Below are positions 1-7,456 of a stretch of 10,488 nt of DNA, in pieces (positions within the stretch are counted from its first letter, which is position 1; each line of letters starts with the position of its first letter). Origin of the DNA: Bacteroidales bacterium. GTDB taxonomy: Bacteria; Bacteroidota; Bacteroidia; Bacteroidales; VadinHA17. The notes under the pieces were generated by a model. That model was not told where the DNA came from and made no database searches. It worked only from the letters and a program-made list of their open reading frames with translations. The stretch covers positions 1-10,488 of the forward strand of contig DOZA01000251.1 in NCBI GenBank assembly GCA_003518245.1. Direction: 5' to 3'. Both the position numbers and the translations under genes were made by a program.

Positions 1-2562
1 ACCGGTAATAACCAGCCATTGATTGTAGTCGATGGTATCCCTGTCCTTGACGAAGGTGTAAATTCAGGAGGTAGCGTATACCGTAGTACAGTGACACCGG
101 GTGGTATGACTTATGTAAACCCTGATGACATTGAATCAATTTCCGTGCTCAAAGGCCCGAATGCTGCTGCATTATATGGATCCAGGGCAGGTAACGGTGT
201 ACTCCTTATTACTACAAAGAAAGGTACCAAAGGAAGAGGACTAGGTGTTACAGTAAATTCCAACATCACTTTTGATGCCCCTATGATTCTTCCGGATTAC
301 CAGAATGAATACGGTCAGGGAAGCCAGGGTAATGTGCCCTCTGACCTGGTTGATCTCAAAGCTGCATCGGGCTCATGGGGACCAAAGCTTGACGGAAGCC
401 CACAGCTTTATTATACCGATGAACTGAGGCCCTATGTTTCACAGCCTGATAATGTAAAAGACTTCTTCAGGAACGCCGGCAGATATATAAATACCGTATC
501 ACTGGATGGCGGTGGTGAGAACTTTTCAGCAAGATTCTCATATACAAACAATATGACAGAATCGATGTTGCCTAATGGTAACCTTAAAAGCCATAACTTT
601 AACCTCAGGGCTACTGCTGATCTGACTGACAAACTTTCAGTTGATGCTAAGGCAACATATTTAGCCCAGGATATAAATAACCGCCCAAGTCAGGGGACTG
701 AAGGTATTCTTGCATATGTTTACGATATGCCCAGGAGTGTTGATATTAAGGATATGGAAACATACCAGAATCCTGAAGAATCACTTAATTCAGTAGGATA
801 CAGCACACTGAATGCTAACCCTTACTGGATACAGGAACACGATAAAAAGTGGGATTTTGTAGATAAGACAACAGGCTTTGTCAAAGTAAATTATCAGTTT
901 ACTGACTGGTTATCGGTATTTGGACGGGTAGGTACAGATGTACAGAACAGGAAAAGAGGATATATTAACCAGGCAGGCCATCATTATTTTACATCAGGAC
1001 GTATGAATATCAACAGGTCCAGGTATTCAGAAACCAATGCTGACTTCCTGGTAACTGCAAATAAGGATAATATAATAGAGGACCTTAACCTGACTGTTAT
1101 GGCTGGTGCAAACCATTCCTATCGTACAGGTGAATCCTTGTCCATCTACGGTGAAAACTTCAAGATTCCAACGCGTGCCACTATTGCTAACAGCGTGACA
1201 CAGAGGCCAAGTCACACTCCGATGAGTGAACATGTGATAAATTCTGTATACGGGCAGCTCTCTCTCGCTTATAATGATTTTGTTTATCTTGATGTTACAG
1301 CACGTAACGACTGGTCATCAACTTTGCCTGAAGAAAACAGGTCATATTTCTACCCATCGGTAACGGGTTCTGTCCTGCTTAACCAGATCATTGATCCTGG
1401 CGCTGAGTATTTTAACCTCTTAAAGGTACGTGGTAGCTGGGCTAATGTAGGTAATGACACAGGCCCTTACCAGATATTCTCATATTTTAATGTCGCATCA
1501 GACGGCTACCTTGGATTAACACAGCTTTCAAGGCCAAGTGTTAAATTCAATGAAAATCTCAAGCCTGAGAATATTGCCTCTCTTGAATTTGGTGTTGAGG
1601 GAAGAATGTTTCTTGACAGGATATTCTTCGACATTAGTGTATACCAGATCAAGACAACAGACCAGATATATGATGTACCTGTCCCTGCAGCTACCGGATA
1701 CAGCACTTTCAGGGAGAATATCGGTGAGATGTTAAACAAGGGTATCGAAGTACTTATTGGTGGATCACCTGTAAGAACGACTGATTTCTCATGGGATGTA
1801 TCTTTAAATTTCTCCAGAAACATTAACGAACTTGTTGAGCTAACTACCGATCTTGAAAGTCACGTCTTTAATACAACAAACTCAGGTAACCTCAGCATAA
1901 TGGCTACTGTAGGTGGTGGATATGGTGATATATACGGGACCGATTTCAGGAGAAATGAAGCGGGCGAACTGGTTGTTGACGCCCAGGGACGCCCCCAGTC
2001 AACACCTGAAAAAGTTCTCCTTGGTAATTCACAACCTGATTTTATAGGAGGTTTCCGCAATATTATCAGGTTCAAGGATATCTCATTTAGCTTCCTCATA
2101 GACGCAAGGGTAGGTGGCGAGGTATATTCACAAACAAGTGCAGCACTTACGGGCTCAGGAGTATCCAAGGAGAGTCTTGAATACAGGGAAGAAGGAATAC
2201 TCGTTGACGGGGTTGTTAAACAGCCTGATGACAGCTATCTTCCTAACACAGTTACTATCAGTGCACAGGATTACTGGGGTTCTGTTTCAGGTATTGCCTC
2301 GGCATACGTATTTAGTCAAACAAATATAAGGCTAAGGGAATTTGTACTTTCCTATAATGTACCAAGATCCCTGCTGGCTAACCTACCAATACAAAATGCT
2401 TCAATAGGCCTTGTTGGAAGGAACCTGTTCTTCCTCTACAAGGATATACCTGATGTTGATCCTGAAGCAAGTCTTGGAACTGGTAACAGCGGACAGGGTA
2501 TTATCTCTTACAACATGCCAACCGCAAGGAGTATAGGGTTTAATATAAATGTTAAATTTTAA
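1..2562 (+). CDS. SusC/RagA-family TonB-dependent outer-membrane porin, 5' truncated
   Basis: This is the channel of a SusCD-type nutrient importer: an outer-membrane beta-barrel with an internal plug, opened by TonB energy. The frame is open from base 1 ([15 protein letters not shown]), so the TTG at base 19 is not the start. '[10 protein letters not shown]' is the usual SusC plug motif. The rest of the plug follows, with [13 protein letters not shown] at visible residues 40-52, LYGSRAGNG at 58-66 and ITTKKG at 70-75. The remainder is barrel-like, with alternating aromatic strands, and ends in the terminal Phe (NVKF) typical of outer-membrane barrels. There are 853 visible codons against roughly 1000-1100 in the family. 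The missing part should hold the signal peptide, carboxypeptidase-like regulatory domain, TonB box and early plug (inference). A SusD partner follows after 11 bases, so the two are surely co-transcribed. The family is certain; the substrate is unknown. Confidence 0.96.
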   Translation, partial: TGNNQPLIVVDGIPVLDEGVNSGGSVYRSTVTPGGMTYVNPDDIESISVLKGPNAAALYGSRAGNGVLLITTKKGTKGRGLGVTVNSNITFDAPMILPDYQNEYGQGSQGNVPSDLVDLKAASGSWGPKLDGSPQLYYTDELRPYVSQPDNVKDFFRNAGRYINTVSLDGGGENFSARFSYTNNMTESMLPNGNLKSHNFNLRATADLTDKLSVDAKATYLAQDINNRPSQGTEGILAYVYDMPRSVDIKDMETYQNPEESLNSVGYSTLNANPYWIQEHDKKWDFVDKTTGFVKVNYQFTDWLSVFGRVGTDVQNRKRGYINQAGHHYFTSGRMNINRSRYSETNADFLVTANKDNIIEDLNLTVMAGANHSYRTGESLSIYGENFKIPTRATIANSVTQRPSHTPMSEHVINSVYGQLSLAYNDFVYLDVTARNDWSSTLPEENRSYFYPSVTGSVLLNQIIDPGAEYFNLLKVRGSWANVGNDTGPYQIFSYFNVASDGYLGLTQLSRPSVKFNENLKPENIASLEFGVEGRMFLDRIFFDISVYQIKTTDQIYDVPVPAATGYSTFRENIGEMLNKGIEVLIGGSPVRTTDFSWDVSLNFSRNINELVELTTDLESHVFNTTNSGNLSIMATVGGGYGDIYGTDFRRNEAGELVVDAQGRPQSTPEKVLLGNSQPDFIGGFRNIIRFKDISFSFLIDARVGGEVYSQTSAALTGSGVSKESLEYREEGILVDGVVKQPDDSYLPNTVTISAQDYWGSVSGIASAYVFSQTNIRLREFVLSYNVPRSLLANLPIQNASIGLVGRNLFFLYKDIPDVDPEASLGTGNSGQGIISYNMPTARSIGFNINVKF

Positions 2563-2573
2563 ATAGAAGTAAA

Positions 2574-4280
2574 ATGAAGAACTTATATAAAATATTCATT
2601 GTCTTAGGTATAATGCTCATTGCTGGAGCATGTACCGAAAGGTTCAATGAAATAAATACCAAGCCTGATTCTTTTACTCAGGACGAAGTAAGTGCGAAAT
2701 ACTTCCTTACGCAGCCTCAATTCAAGTTGCTTGCACCTGACCGCTACCCTTACTGGAGAGCTAACCTGATACTTACTGACAGGTATGCAGGTCATGTATG
2801 CTTTGGCTTTAAAGGTTGCTGGTGGTCAGATGAACTTGGTTATTCCTACAGCAGCGGTTATACCGATGCTGCATGGAACTGGATGGCAGGCTATATAGGA
2901 GGCCTGGATAACTATATGAAAATGACTGATGTGGGTGGTGAATTTGAAAACCAGTATATGTATGCCATAGGTCAGATCATAAAAGGATTGTATTTCCAGA
3001 TGTATACAGATGTATTTGGAATGATCCCGTATTCTGAGGCTACCAACCCGGATATCACAACACCCAAGTTTGATTCACAGGCCCAGATATATCAGGGAAT
3101 TATAGCTGAGCTTGATGAAGCAGTGGCTACCATTGGTGATGCAACCAGAACCGGTGCCGCTGTTGATGATGTTGGAGAAAATGACGTCTATTGCGGTGGT
3201 GATCTCCAGAAATGGAAAAAAATGGCCAATACCCTTAAGCTGAGACTGGCTATGCGTGCATACGGTGCTGATGGAGAAACCTTTGCAGAGGATGCCATTA
3301 CTCAGGCAATGGCTGCCGACCTTCTGTCTACTGAGTCTGACAATGTACTGATGAATAAGGACTTTGAGATTTCACAGTGGTCAGCTGCATGCTACGGTGA
3401 TATATGGTGGAATTTTGGTGGAACAGGTTCAAAATGGACAATGGGTAAAACCCTTATTGATGCCCTCAGGGACAACAATGACCCGCGTCTGCCATTCTAT
3501 GCAGAACCCGCTGCAGGTGGAACAATTAAATTTACAAAACCTGGAGGATCAGAGGCAGATAACTGGCAGGAAAGAATTGATTTCATTTCCGGCGTCCTGG
3601 ATGATGCAGGTGTGGCATATTCAAGGACCTATACTTCCGCCGACTCTACCTATACCTTTGATATGCCTGAAAATATGTATTATGTTGGACAACCAACAAG
3701 GTTAAACGGTAAGACACGGAGTGTGGCAGCTTATGACTTTTTCTCATTACCTGCTGCGGATGTAGTAGCAGCCAAGAATTCAGGAAACGATATCAGGGCC
3801 GAACTGGTTATTTCAACTGCTGAAGCATACTTCCTGCAGGCTGAAGCCGTTGTTAAGGATATAGTTGCAGGAGGTGCAGGAGTTGCCCAGAATCATTACC
3901 AGGAAGGTATAAGGCAGGCTATGGCTCTCTGGGGTGTTAGCTCAGGTGATGCTGATAACTTTATCGCAAATGAAGATATGGCTCTCCTTAACGGAACGAC
4001 TGAGGAAAATCTTGAGAAGATTGCAACCCAGAGATGGATTGCATCCTTCACAGATGGATTCGAAGGATTTGCCATTGTTCGCGATATGGGTTATCCAGCC
4101 GATCTTGCTGACGGAGTTTCCGATATTATTATTTACGGACTGGGTGATATCAACGGCAAGTACCCGCAGAGACTGCGCTATGGTAACTCTGCTGCTAATA
4201 GTAACCCAAACAACTATGCTGCCGCTGTTGCAGCACAGGGAGCTGACGTACAGGATACAAAACTCTGGTGGGCTAAGTAG
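2574..4280 (+). CDS. SusD-like surface lipoprotein (SusD-like_2 type)
   Basis: This is the substrate-binding lid that sits on the SusC barrel at the cell surface. The 568-residue protein begins with a lipoprotein signal: MKNLYK, a hydrophobic core, then lipobox IAGAC with Cys20 as the lipidated residue. The mature start 'TERFNEINTKPDSFT' matches the SusD-like_2 branch (PF12771). Other SusD hallmarks are STAEAYFLQAEAV (about 414-426), EKIATQRWIASFTDGFEGF (481-499) and the tail NPNNYAAAVAAQG...TKLWWAK (545-568). Aromatic-rich stretches (CWWSDE at 82-87, WNWM at 101-104, DIWWNFGG at 276-283) could contribute to ligand contacts (inference). The mature chain has four further cysteines, at 76, 82, 207 and 273, which might form disulfides. 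The leader between the genes, AAATAGAAGTAAA, is A-rich without a strong Shine-Dalgarno, as is usual in Bacteroidota. A terminator follows 28 bases after the stop. The ligand cannot be predicted. Confidence 0.96.
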   Translation: MKNLYKIFIVLGIMLIAGACTERFNEINTKPDSFTQDEVSAKYFLTQPQFKLLAPDRYPYWRANLILTDRYAGHVCFGFKGCWWSDELGYSYSSGYTDAAWNWMAGYIGGLDNYMKMTDVGGEFENQYMYAIGQIIKGLYFQMYTDVFGMIPYSEATNPDITTPKFDSQAQIYQGIIAELDEAVATIGDATRTGAAVDDVGENDVYCGGDLQKWKKMANTLKLRLAMRAYGADGETFAEDAITQAMAADLLSTESDNVLMNKDFEISQWSAACYGDIWWNFGGTGSKWTMGKTLIDALRDNNDPRLPFYAEPAAGGTIKFTKPGGSEADNWQERIDFISGVLDDAGVAYSRTYTSADSTYTFDMPENMYYVGQPTRLNGKTRSVAAYDFFSLPAADVVAAKNSGNDIRAELVISTAEAYFLQAEAVVKDIVAGGAGVAQNHYQEGIRQAMALWGVSSGDADNFIANEDMALLNGTTEENLEKIATQRWIASFTDGFEGFAIVRDMGYPADLADGVSDIIIYGLGDINGKYPQRLRYGNSAANSNPNNYAAAVAAQGADVQDTKLWWAK

Positions 4281-4308
4281 AAGGTTAAATTTCTATTGAT
4301 AATTTCTT

Positions 4309-4342
4309 AAAGGGTGATCCATAAGGGTCACCCTTTTTTTTT
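4309..4342 (+). terminator. Rho-independent terminator of the susCD unit
   Basis: The left arm AAAGGGTGATCC (4309-4320) pairs with GGGTCACCCTTT (4325-4336) across an ATAA loop. This gives a 12-bp stem with one T-G wobble. The right arm runs into a block of nine T residues (4334-4342). It lies 28 bases after the SusD stop, so it ends the transcript there. In the opposite direction the stem is followed by only TTT and then AAGAAATT, so it would be at best a weak terminator for the convergent MFS gene. Confidence 0.93.
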
Positions 4343-4360
4343 GGAATAACCTATTTCGCT

Positions 4361-4384
4361 GGTGCGGGTCTCCAGACCCGTGCC
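4361..4384. repeat. REP-like imperfect palindrome
   Basis: GGTGCGGGTCT (4361-4371) and AGACCCGTGCC (4374-4384) are inverted copies around a CC centre. Nine of 11 positions match exactly and the other two form G-T wobbles if folded as RNA. A smaller CCG-TGCTT-CGG hairpin (4383-4393) abuts it. It is markedly more GC-rich than its surroundings and lies just past the terminator in a gap between convergent genes. That position and composition suit a dispersed REP-type element, but copy number cannot be seen from one window. It lacks a T-run, so it is not an intrinsic terminator. Confidence 0.6.
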
Positions 4385-4403
4385 GTGCTTCGGAGGGCAA
4401 AGA

Positions 4404-4435
4404 TGGAATATTGGAATATTGGATTATTGGGATGA
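4404..4435. repeat. 8-base tandem repeat (TGGAATAT)
   Basis: Four head-to-tail units are seen: TGGAATAT (4404-4411), TGGAATAT (4412-4419), TGGATTAT (4420-4427) and a diverged TGGGATGA (4428-4435). The array is intergenic, between the SusD terminator and the end of the MFS gene. No function is evident. Such arrays may arise by replication slippage. Confidence 0.75.
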
Positions 4436-4442
4436 AAGTACA

Positions 4443-4485
4443 AACCCATTCTAAACCCAATCTCAACCCACTCTTAACCATTCTC
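4443..4485. repeat. 11-base degenerate tandem repeat overlapping the MFS stop codon
   Basis: The units are AACCCATTCTA (4443-4453), AACCCAATCTC (4454-4464), AACCCACTCTT (4465-4475) and a 10-base AACCATTCTC (4476-4485), with consensus AACCCANTCTN. A looser copy continues to about 4498. The MFS gene enters this array from the right on the minus strand: its stop codon (4474-4476) spans the third and fourth units, and its final Asn-Gly lies in the fourth. The last residues of that protein are therefore repeat-derived. Confidence 0.75.
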
Positions 4486-5721
4486 ATTCCTAACTCTTGC
4501 CAGGGGAAAAATAAAAAGTACGATAGCCGCCACAATCATAATTCCAGCTCCAGGTGACAAGAGGTCAGCAAGGAAGCCAACCAGGGGACTCATGATCATC
4601 GTGAAAAGTGATTTCATCTGGCTGTCAGTCGAAAGGAAGGTACTGAGCGATTCATCACCCATACGCTCTGCTATACCGGCAACAGCTACCGGGCGCCTGA
4701 GATTTTCCAGAAGGTAAAGAAAAAGAAAGAAAAGTGCTGCAATAACCATAATGCCTGAATGAAAAAATAAACCTGTAAGTATTCCCACAACAGACATTAA
4801 AAGCAGAGTAATATTCATTCCTGCAAAAACAGAACCTGCTTTTTTGGCGAAATTATCCGCTCTTCTGCTGGCACGGCTTGTGAGGATGAATATAATAAAA
4901 TATACAAACCCTATTAATGCCGAACTTTTGTCTTCCTGTGAATAGGATTCCAGAACCGGCACTATAATTGCCAGGGAGAGTATGAGAGGTTGAAGATAAT
5001 CTTTTACCGAGTTGAAGTATCCGCTTGGCAGTGATGAATTGATAAATATCCTTATTGTCCATTTGTTTTTCAAGGCATGTCCAAGTGACCTCAGTGTCTT
5101 TATAAAATTTTGCCTGAACAGCCTGATGTCAAATTTCTTCTGCTCACCATCAAGCCATGAAGGATATGTAGCCAGGTTAATCAGGTTGAGAATATACGGA
5201 ATAATGGCAAAGGCAAAAACCATCGAATAATTATTGGTAATTATTACAATACCGGCTGCAAGGAGCGAGGATATAGCCGACCCGAACTGGGACCATGACC
5301 GGGTATGACCATAATAATCAACTTTTAGGTGTGACCAGTTATTTGCTTCAAGATAACCGAATATCATAGCTTTATGTGTGCCGGTCCTGAATACATCAGC
5401 CATACCGAACACTATCATTGCAATTATCAGAATGATAAAACCTTTTGAAAAGAAGAAAGCAATAAAAGATAGAATGTACAGTATGAATGATAGCACCATC
5501 GACTTACGCCTACCGGCGGAATCAGCAAATATACCGGCAGGTATCTCAAGCAGGTTGCGGGTAATTTCCCTTATGCTATACAATAACCCTACCTGGAAAA
5601 ACGAAATATCCTTGCTTAAAAGAAATAACATAAAGAAAGGCTCATAGAACTTCTGGTTCTTCAGAAAGCCATACAGGCAGAATTTGTAATATTGGGTATC
5701 TTTCTTGAACGGTACTGCCAT
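4474..5721 (-). CDS. Major facilitator superfamily (MFS) transporter
   Basis: This is a 415-residue inner-membrane permease, the usual length for a 12-helix MFS protein. After a short cytoplasmic start (MAVPFKKDTQYY), hydrophobic helices alternate with basic loops. The signature motif A loop follows helix 2: G63-IFA-D67-SA-G70-R71-R72-K73, close to the family GxxxDxxGRR/K. A polar loop at about 186-222 separates the two six-helix halves. The start at 5721 is preferred over an in-frame ATG at 5811. The extra 30 residues would be encoded by GGAGCAT tandem repeats and AT-rich spacer, and the residues after Met31 fit an ordinary MFS N-terminus. The gene stands alone, convergent with susD and divergent from the hydrolase. 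Motif A is common to exporters and importers, so substrate and direction cannot be assigned. The C-terminal RNENG is partly encoded by a tandem repeat. Confidence 0.9.
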   Translation of the reverse strand: MAVPFKKDTQYYKFCLYGFLKNQKFYEPFFMLFLLSKDISFFQVGLLYSIREITRNLLEIPAGIFADSAGRRKSMVLSFILYILSFIAFFFSKGFIILIIAMIVFGMADVFRTGTHKAMIFGYLEANNWSHLKVDYYGHTRSWSQFGSAISSLLAAGIVIITNNYSMVFAFAIIPYILNLINLATYPSWLDGEQKKFDIRLFRQNFIKTLRSLGHALKNKWTIRIFINSSLPSGYFNSVKDYLQPLILSLAIIVPVLESYSQEDKSSALIGFVYFIIFILTSRASRRADNFAKKAGSVFAGMNITLLLMSVVGILTGLFFHSGIMVIAALFFLFLYLLENLRRPVAVAGIAERMGDESLSTFLSTDSQMKSLFTMIMSPLVGFLADLLSPGAGIMIVAAIVLFIFPLARVRNENG

Positions 5722-6020
5722 ACATATGATGATTTGAGTATGTAAATTTAATATTTTAGCGGAATACTTGAATACAATAACTGAGAAGGGATAGCTGGGA
5801 GCATGGAGCATGGAGCAGGGGGCAGGGGTAATAGTGTATCATGTTCTATGCCTATTACATGGCACAGACAGCCCTGACTTGCTTTGTCAACAATAGATTT
5901 ACGATGATTTATTGAAGGAGGAAACCCATAAATCTGTAATATGGTTACCCTTCGTTATTCATAAAAAAAAAGACAGATTTCATGATATTTACTATATTTA
6001 AAAACAAAATTTATTCCGTA
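5722..6020. other. Divergent intergenic region (MFS / hydrolase)
   Basis: This 299-base gap should carry promoters for both flanking genes. It holds a GGAGCA(T/G) tandem repeat (5798-5825). It also has an 8-base inverted repeat, AAATCTGT (5930-5937) and ACAGATTT (5973-5980), separated by 35 bases. The T-A-rich box TATATTTA (5993-6000) resembles the Bacteroidota -7 element TAnnTTTG except in its last base. That box lies 20 bases before the hydrolase ATG, but no matching TTTG sits at the expected upstream distance. I see no convincing gene, structured RNA or terminator in it. Confidence 0.5.
5798..5825. repeat. 7-base tandem repeat (GGAGCAT)
   Basis: Four contiguous units are seen: GGAGCAT (5798-5804), GGAGCAT (5805-5811), GGAGCAG (5812-5818) and GGGGCAG (5819-5825). 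A further GGG trails after them. Read on the minus strand, the unit ATGCTCC supplies a spurious ATG in frame with the MFS gene, which can mislead start calling. Confidence 0.75.
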
Positions 6021-7427
6021 ATGAAAAAACTTATATTCCTCTTAGTATTTCTGATTCCGGGTACATACGCCCTGAACGCCCAGGAAAATGATGTCACCGG
6101 CAGCTGGCTTGGTAGCATTTCAATTGGCTCCGTGCAATTCAGAATTGTATTCAATATTACTGAAAATGACGAGGGTATATTAGCAGCAACAATGGACAGC
6201 CCGGACCAGGGTGCAAAAGATATTCCTACCGGTAAAGTAAGCTGTACTGAAGACAGCCTGGTGATAATGGCTCCTGGCCTTATGGGTGAATACAGGGGAA
6301 AGCTGGTGATGAAAGATAGTATAACAGGAACATGGTCTCAGGCAGGAAGGACATATAATCTTAACCTGAAAAGACTTGAGGAAGCTTTCAGTTTAAACAG
6401 ACCACAGGAACCTGAACCACCATATCCATATATGGAAGAAAATGTTAGCTTTAAATCCGAAGCAGGTGATTTCATGATGGGCGGAACATTAACAATCCCG
6501 GAAGGGGAGGAACCTTTCCCCGGAGTCATACTTATATCCGGTTCAGGCAGTCAGAACAGGGATGAGGAAATATTCGGACATAAACCATTTAAGGTGCTGG
6601 CTGATCATCTGAGTTCAAATGGAATAGCGGTATTGAGATATGATGACAGGGGAATAGGACAATCTGCAGGTAATCCGTTGGGTGCAACTTCAGCTGACTT
6701 TGCAAAGGATGCTTACGGAGCATTTAAATATCTGGCTGACAGAAAAGAAACAGATAATGAAAAACTGGGCATTATCGGCCATAGCGAAGGAGGATTAATA
6801 GCATTTATGATGGCTGATAGTAATAAGGAAATTGATTTTATTATCAGTATGGCCGGTCCGGGTACAAAAGGAAGCACGGTACTTGAAGACCAGTCTCAAC
6901 ATATCAGCCGTCTTAATAATGTGTCCGAGGAGGTGATAAAACAAAACGAAGAAATTAATGGTAATATTTACAGGATAATGGAGAAGGAGGAAAACCCTAC
7001 TGCAGGAGTGAATGAGATAAATTTATTCCTCAGGGAATACCTTGAAAAGCAAGGTGAAGCAGAAGAAGTGGTGGAACAGGTTATGGCCAATATTCATAAT
7101 ACGGTAAATCCTTCAACCTATCCATGGCTGCGTTTTTTTTCAATGAGTGATCCAAATGATTATTTCCCGGGGATCAAATGTCCTGTGCTTGCCATAAACG
7201 GGGGGAAAGACTGCCAGGTAATGGCTGAAAAAAATATAGATGCTATAACCAAAGGAATTATGGCTAACGGGAATGAAAATGTTACCGGTATGGTATTTCC
7301 GGAATTAAACCATATGTTTCAACACTCGGATACGGGACTTGTGGATGAATACGGAGATATAGAGGAAACAATGAGCCCTGAAGTACTGGAGACAATATTA
7401 CAATGGATCAAAAAAAAGCTTAAATAA
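6021..7427 (+). CDS. Secreted alpha/beta hydrolase with N-terminal beta domain
   Basis: This is a serine hydrolase (esterase- or peptidase-like) exported from the cytoplasm. The 468 residues begin with a type I signal peptide (MKKLIFLLVFLIPGTYALNA, likely cut before Gln21). Residues 25-118 form a small beta-rich domain (GSWLGSISIG..., ATMDSPDQGA..., ITGTWSQAG) commonly fused to this enzyme type in Bacteroidota. The alpha/beta-hydrolase fold follows, with oxyanion-region SGSGSQNRDE (173-182), RYDDRGIGQS (206-215) and the nucleophile elbow GHSEGG with Ser255. A helical insertion at about 285-375 is probably the lid. Asp397 (GGKD) and His431 (ELNHM) complete the triad. The start at 6021 is chosen over ATG 5982 because the signal peptide begins exactly there; the upstream 13 residues (MIFTIFKNKIYSV) would spoil it. 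The gene stands alone. There is no lipobox, so the product is probably periplasmic. The substrate is unknown. Confidence 0.93.
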   Translation: MKKLIFLLVFLIPGTYALNAQENDVTGSWLGSISIGSVQFRIVFNITENDEGILAATMDSPDQGAKDIPTGKVSCTEDSLVIMAPGLMGEYRGKLVMKDSITGTWSQAGRTYNLNLKRLEEAFSLNRPQEPEPPYPYMEENVSFKSEAGDFMMGGTLTIPEGEEPFPGVILISGSGSQNRDEEIFGHKPFKVLADHLSSNGIAVLRYDDRGIGQSAGNPLGATSADFAKDAYGAFKYLADRKETDNEKLGIIGHSEGGLIAFMMADSNKEIDFIISMAGPGTKGSTVLEDQSQHISRLNNVSEEVIKQNEEINGNIYRIMEKEENPTAGVNEINLFLREYLEKQGEAEEVVEQVMANIHNTVNPSTYPWLRFFSMSDPNDYFPGIKCPVLAINGGKDCQVMAEKNIDAITKGIMANGNENVTGMVFPELNHMFQHSDTGLVDEYGDIEETMSPEVLETILQWIKKKLK

Positions 7428-7433
7428 GTTTAC

Positions 7434-7454
7434 CTTTCGTCTTTCGTCTTTGGT
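7434..7454. repeat. 7-base tandem repeat (CTTTCGT) in a convergent gap
   Basis: Three exact-length units are seen: CTTTCGT (7434-7440), CTTTCGT (7441-7447) and CTTTGGT (7448-7454). They occupy most of the 29 bases between the convergent stop codons of the hydrolase and the ChaN-like gene. There is no hairpin with a T-run here, so neither gene shows an intrinsic terminator in the gap. Confidence 0.7.
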
Positions 7455-7456
7455 CG

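Noticed and set aside
19..21. TTG at base 19 as the start of the SusC gene
   Set aside because: The same frame is open to base 1 and encodes the conserved [11 protein letters not shown] plug motif, so the gene begins outside the window.
432..2329. Several short open frames on both strands within the SusC region
   Set aside because: They overlap a well-supported porin frame and resemble no known protein.
3364..4299. Plus-strand open frames overlapping susD
   Set aside because: They are alternative-frame shadows of a conserved SusD-like lipoprotein.
4361..4384. Palindrome as a second terminator
   Set aside because: No T-run follows on either strand, and a strong terminator already lies just upstream.
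4404..4485. Tandem repeats as a CRISPR array
   Set aside because: Units are 8-11 bases and directly adjacent with no spacers, and no cas gene is present.
5941..5964. Seven-codon frame ATG...TAA (MVTLRYS) after a GAAGGAGG sequence
   Set aside because: The purine-rich sequence is too far upstream to serve as a ribosome site, and such a short frame occurs readily by chance.
5982..6020. ATG at 5982 as the hydrolase start
   Set aside because: It would add 13 residues before a textbook signal peptide that starts at the ATG at 6021.
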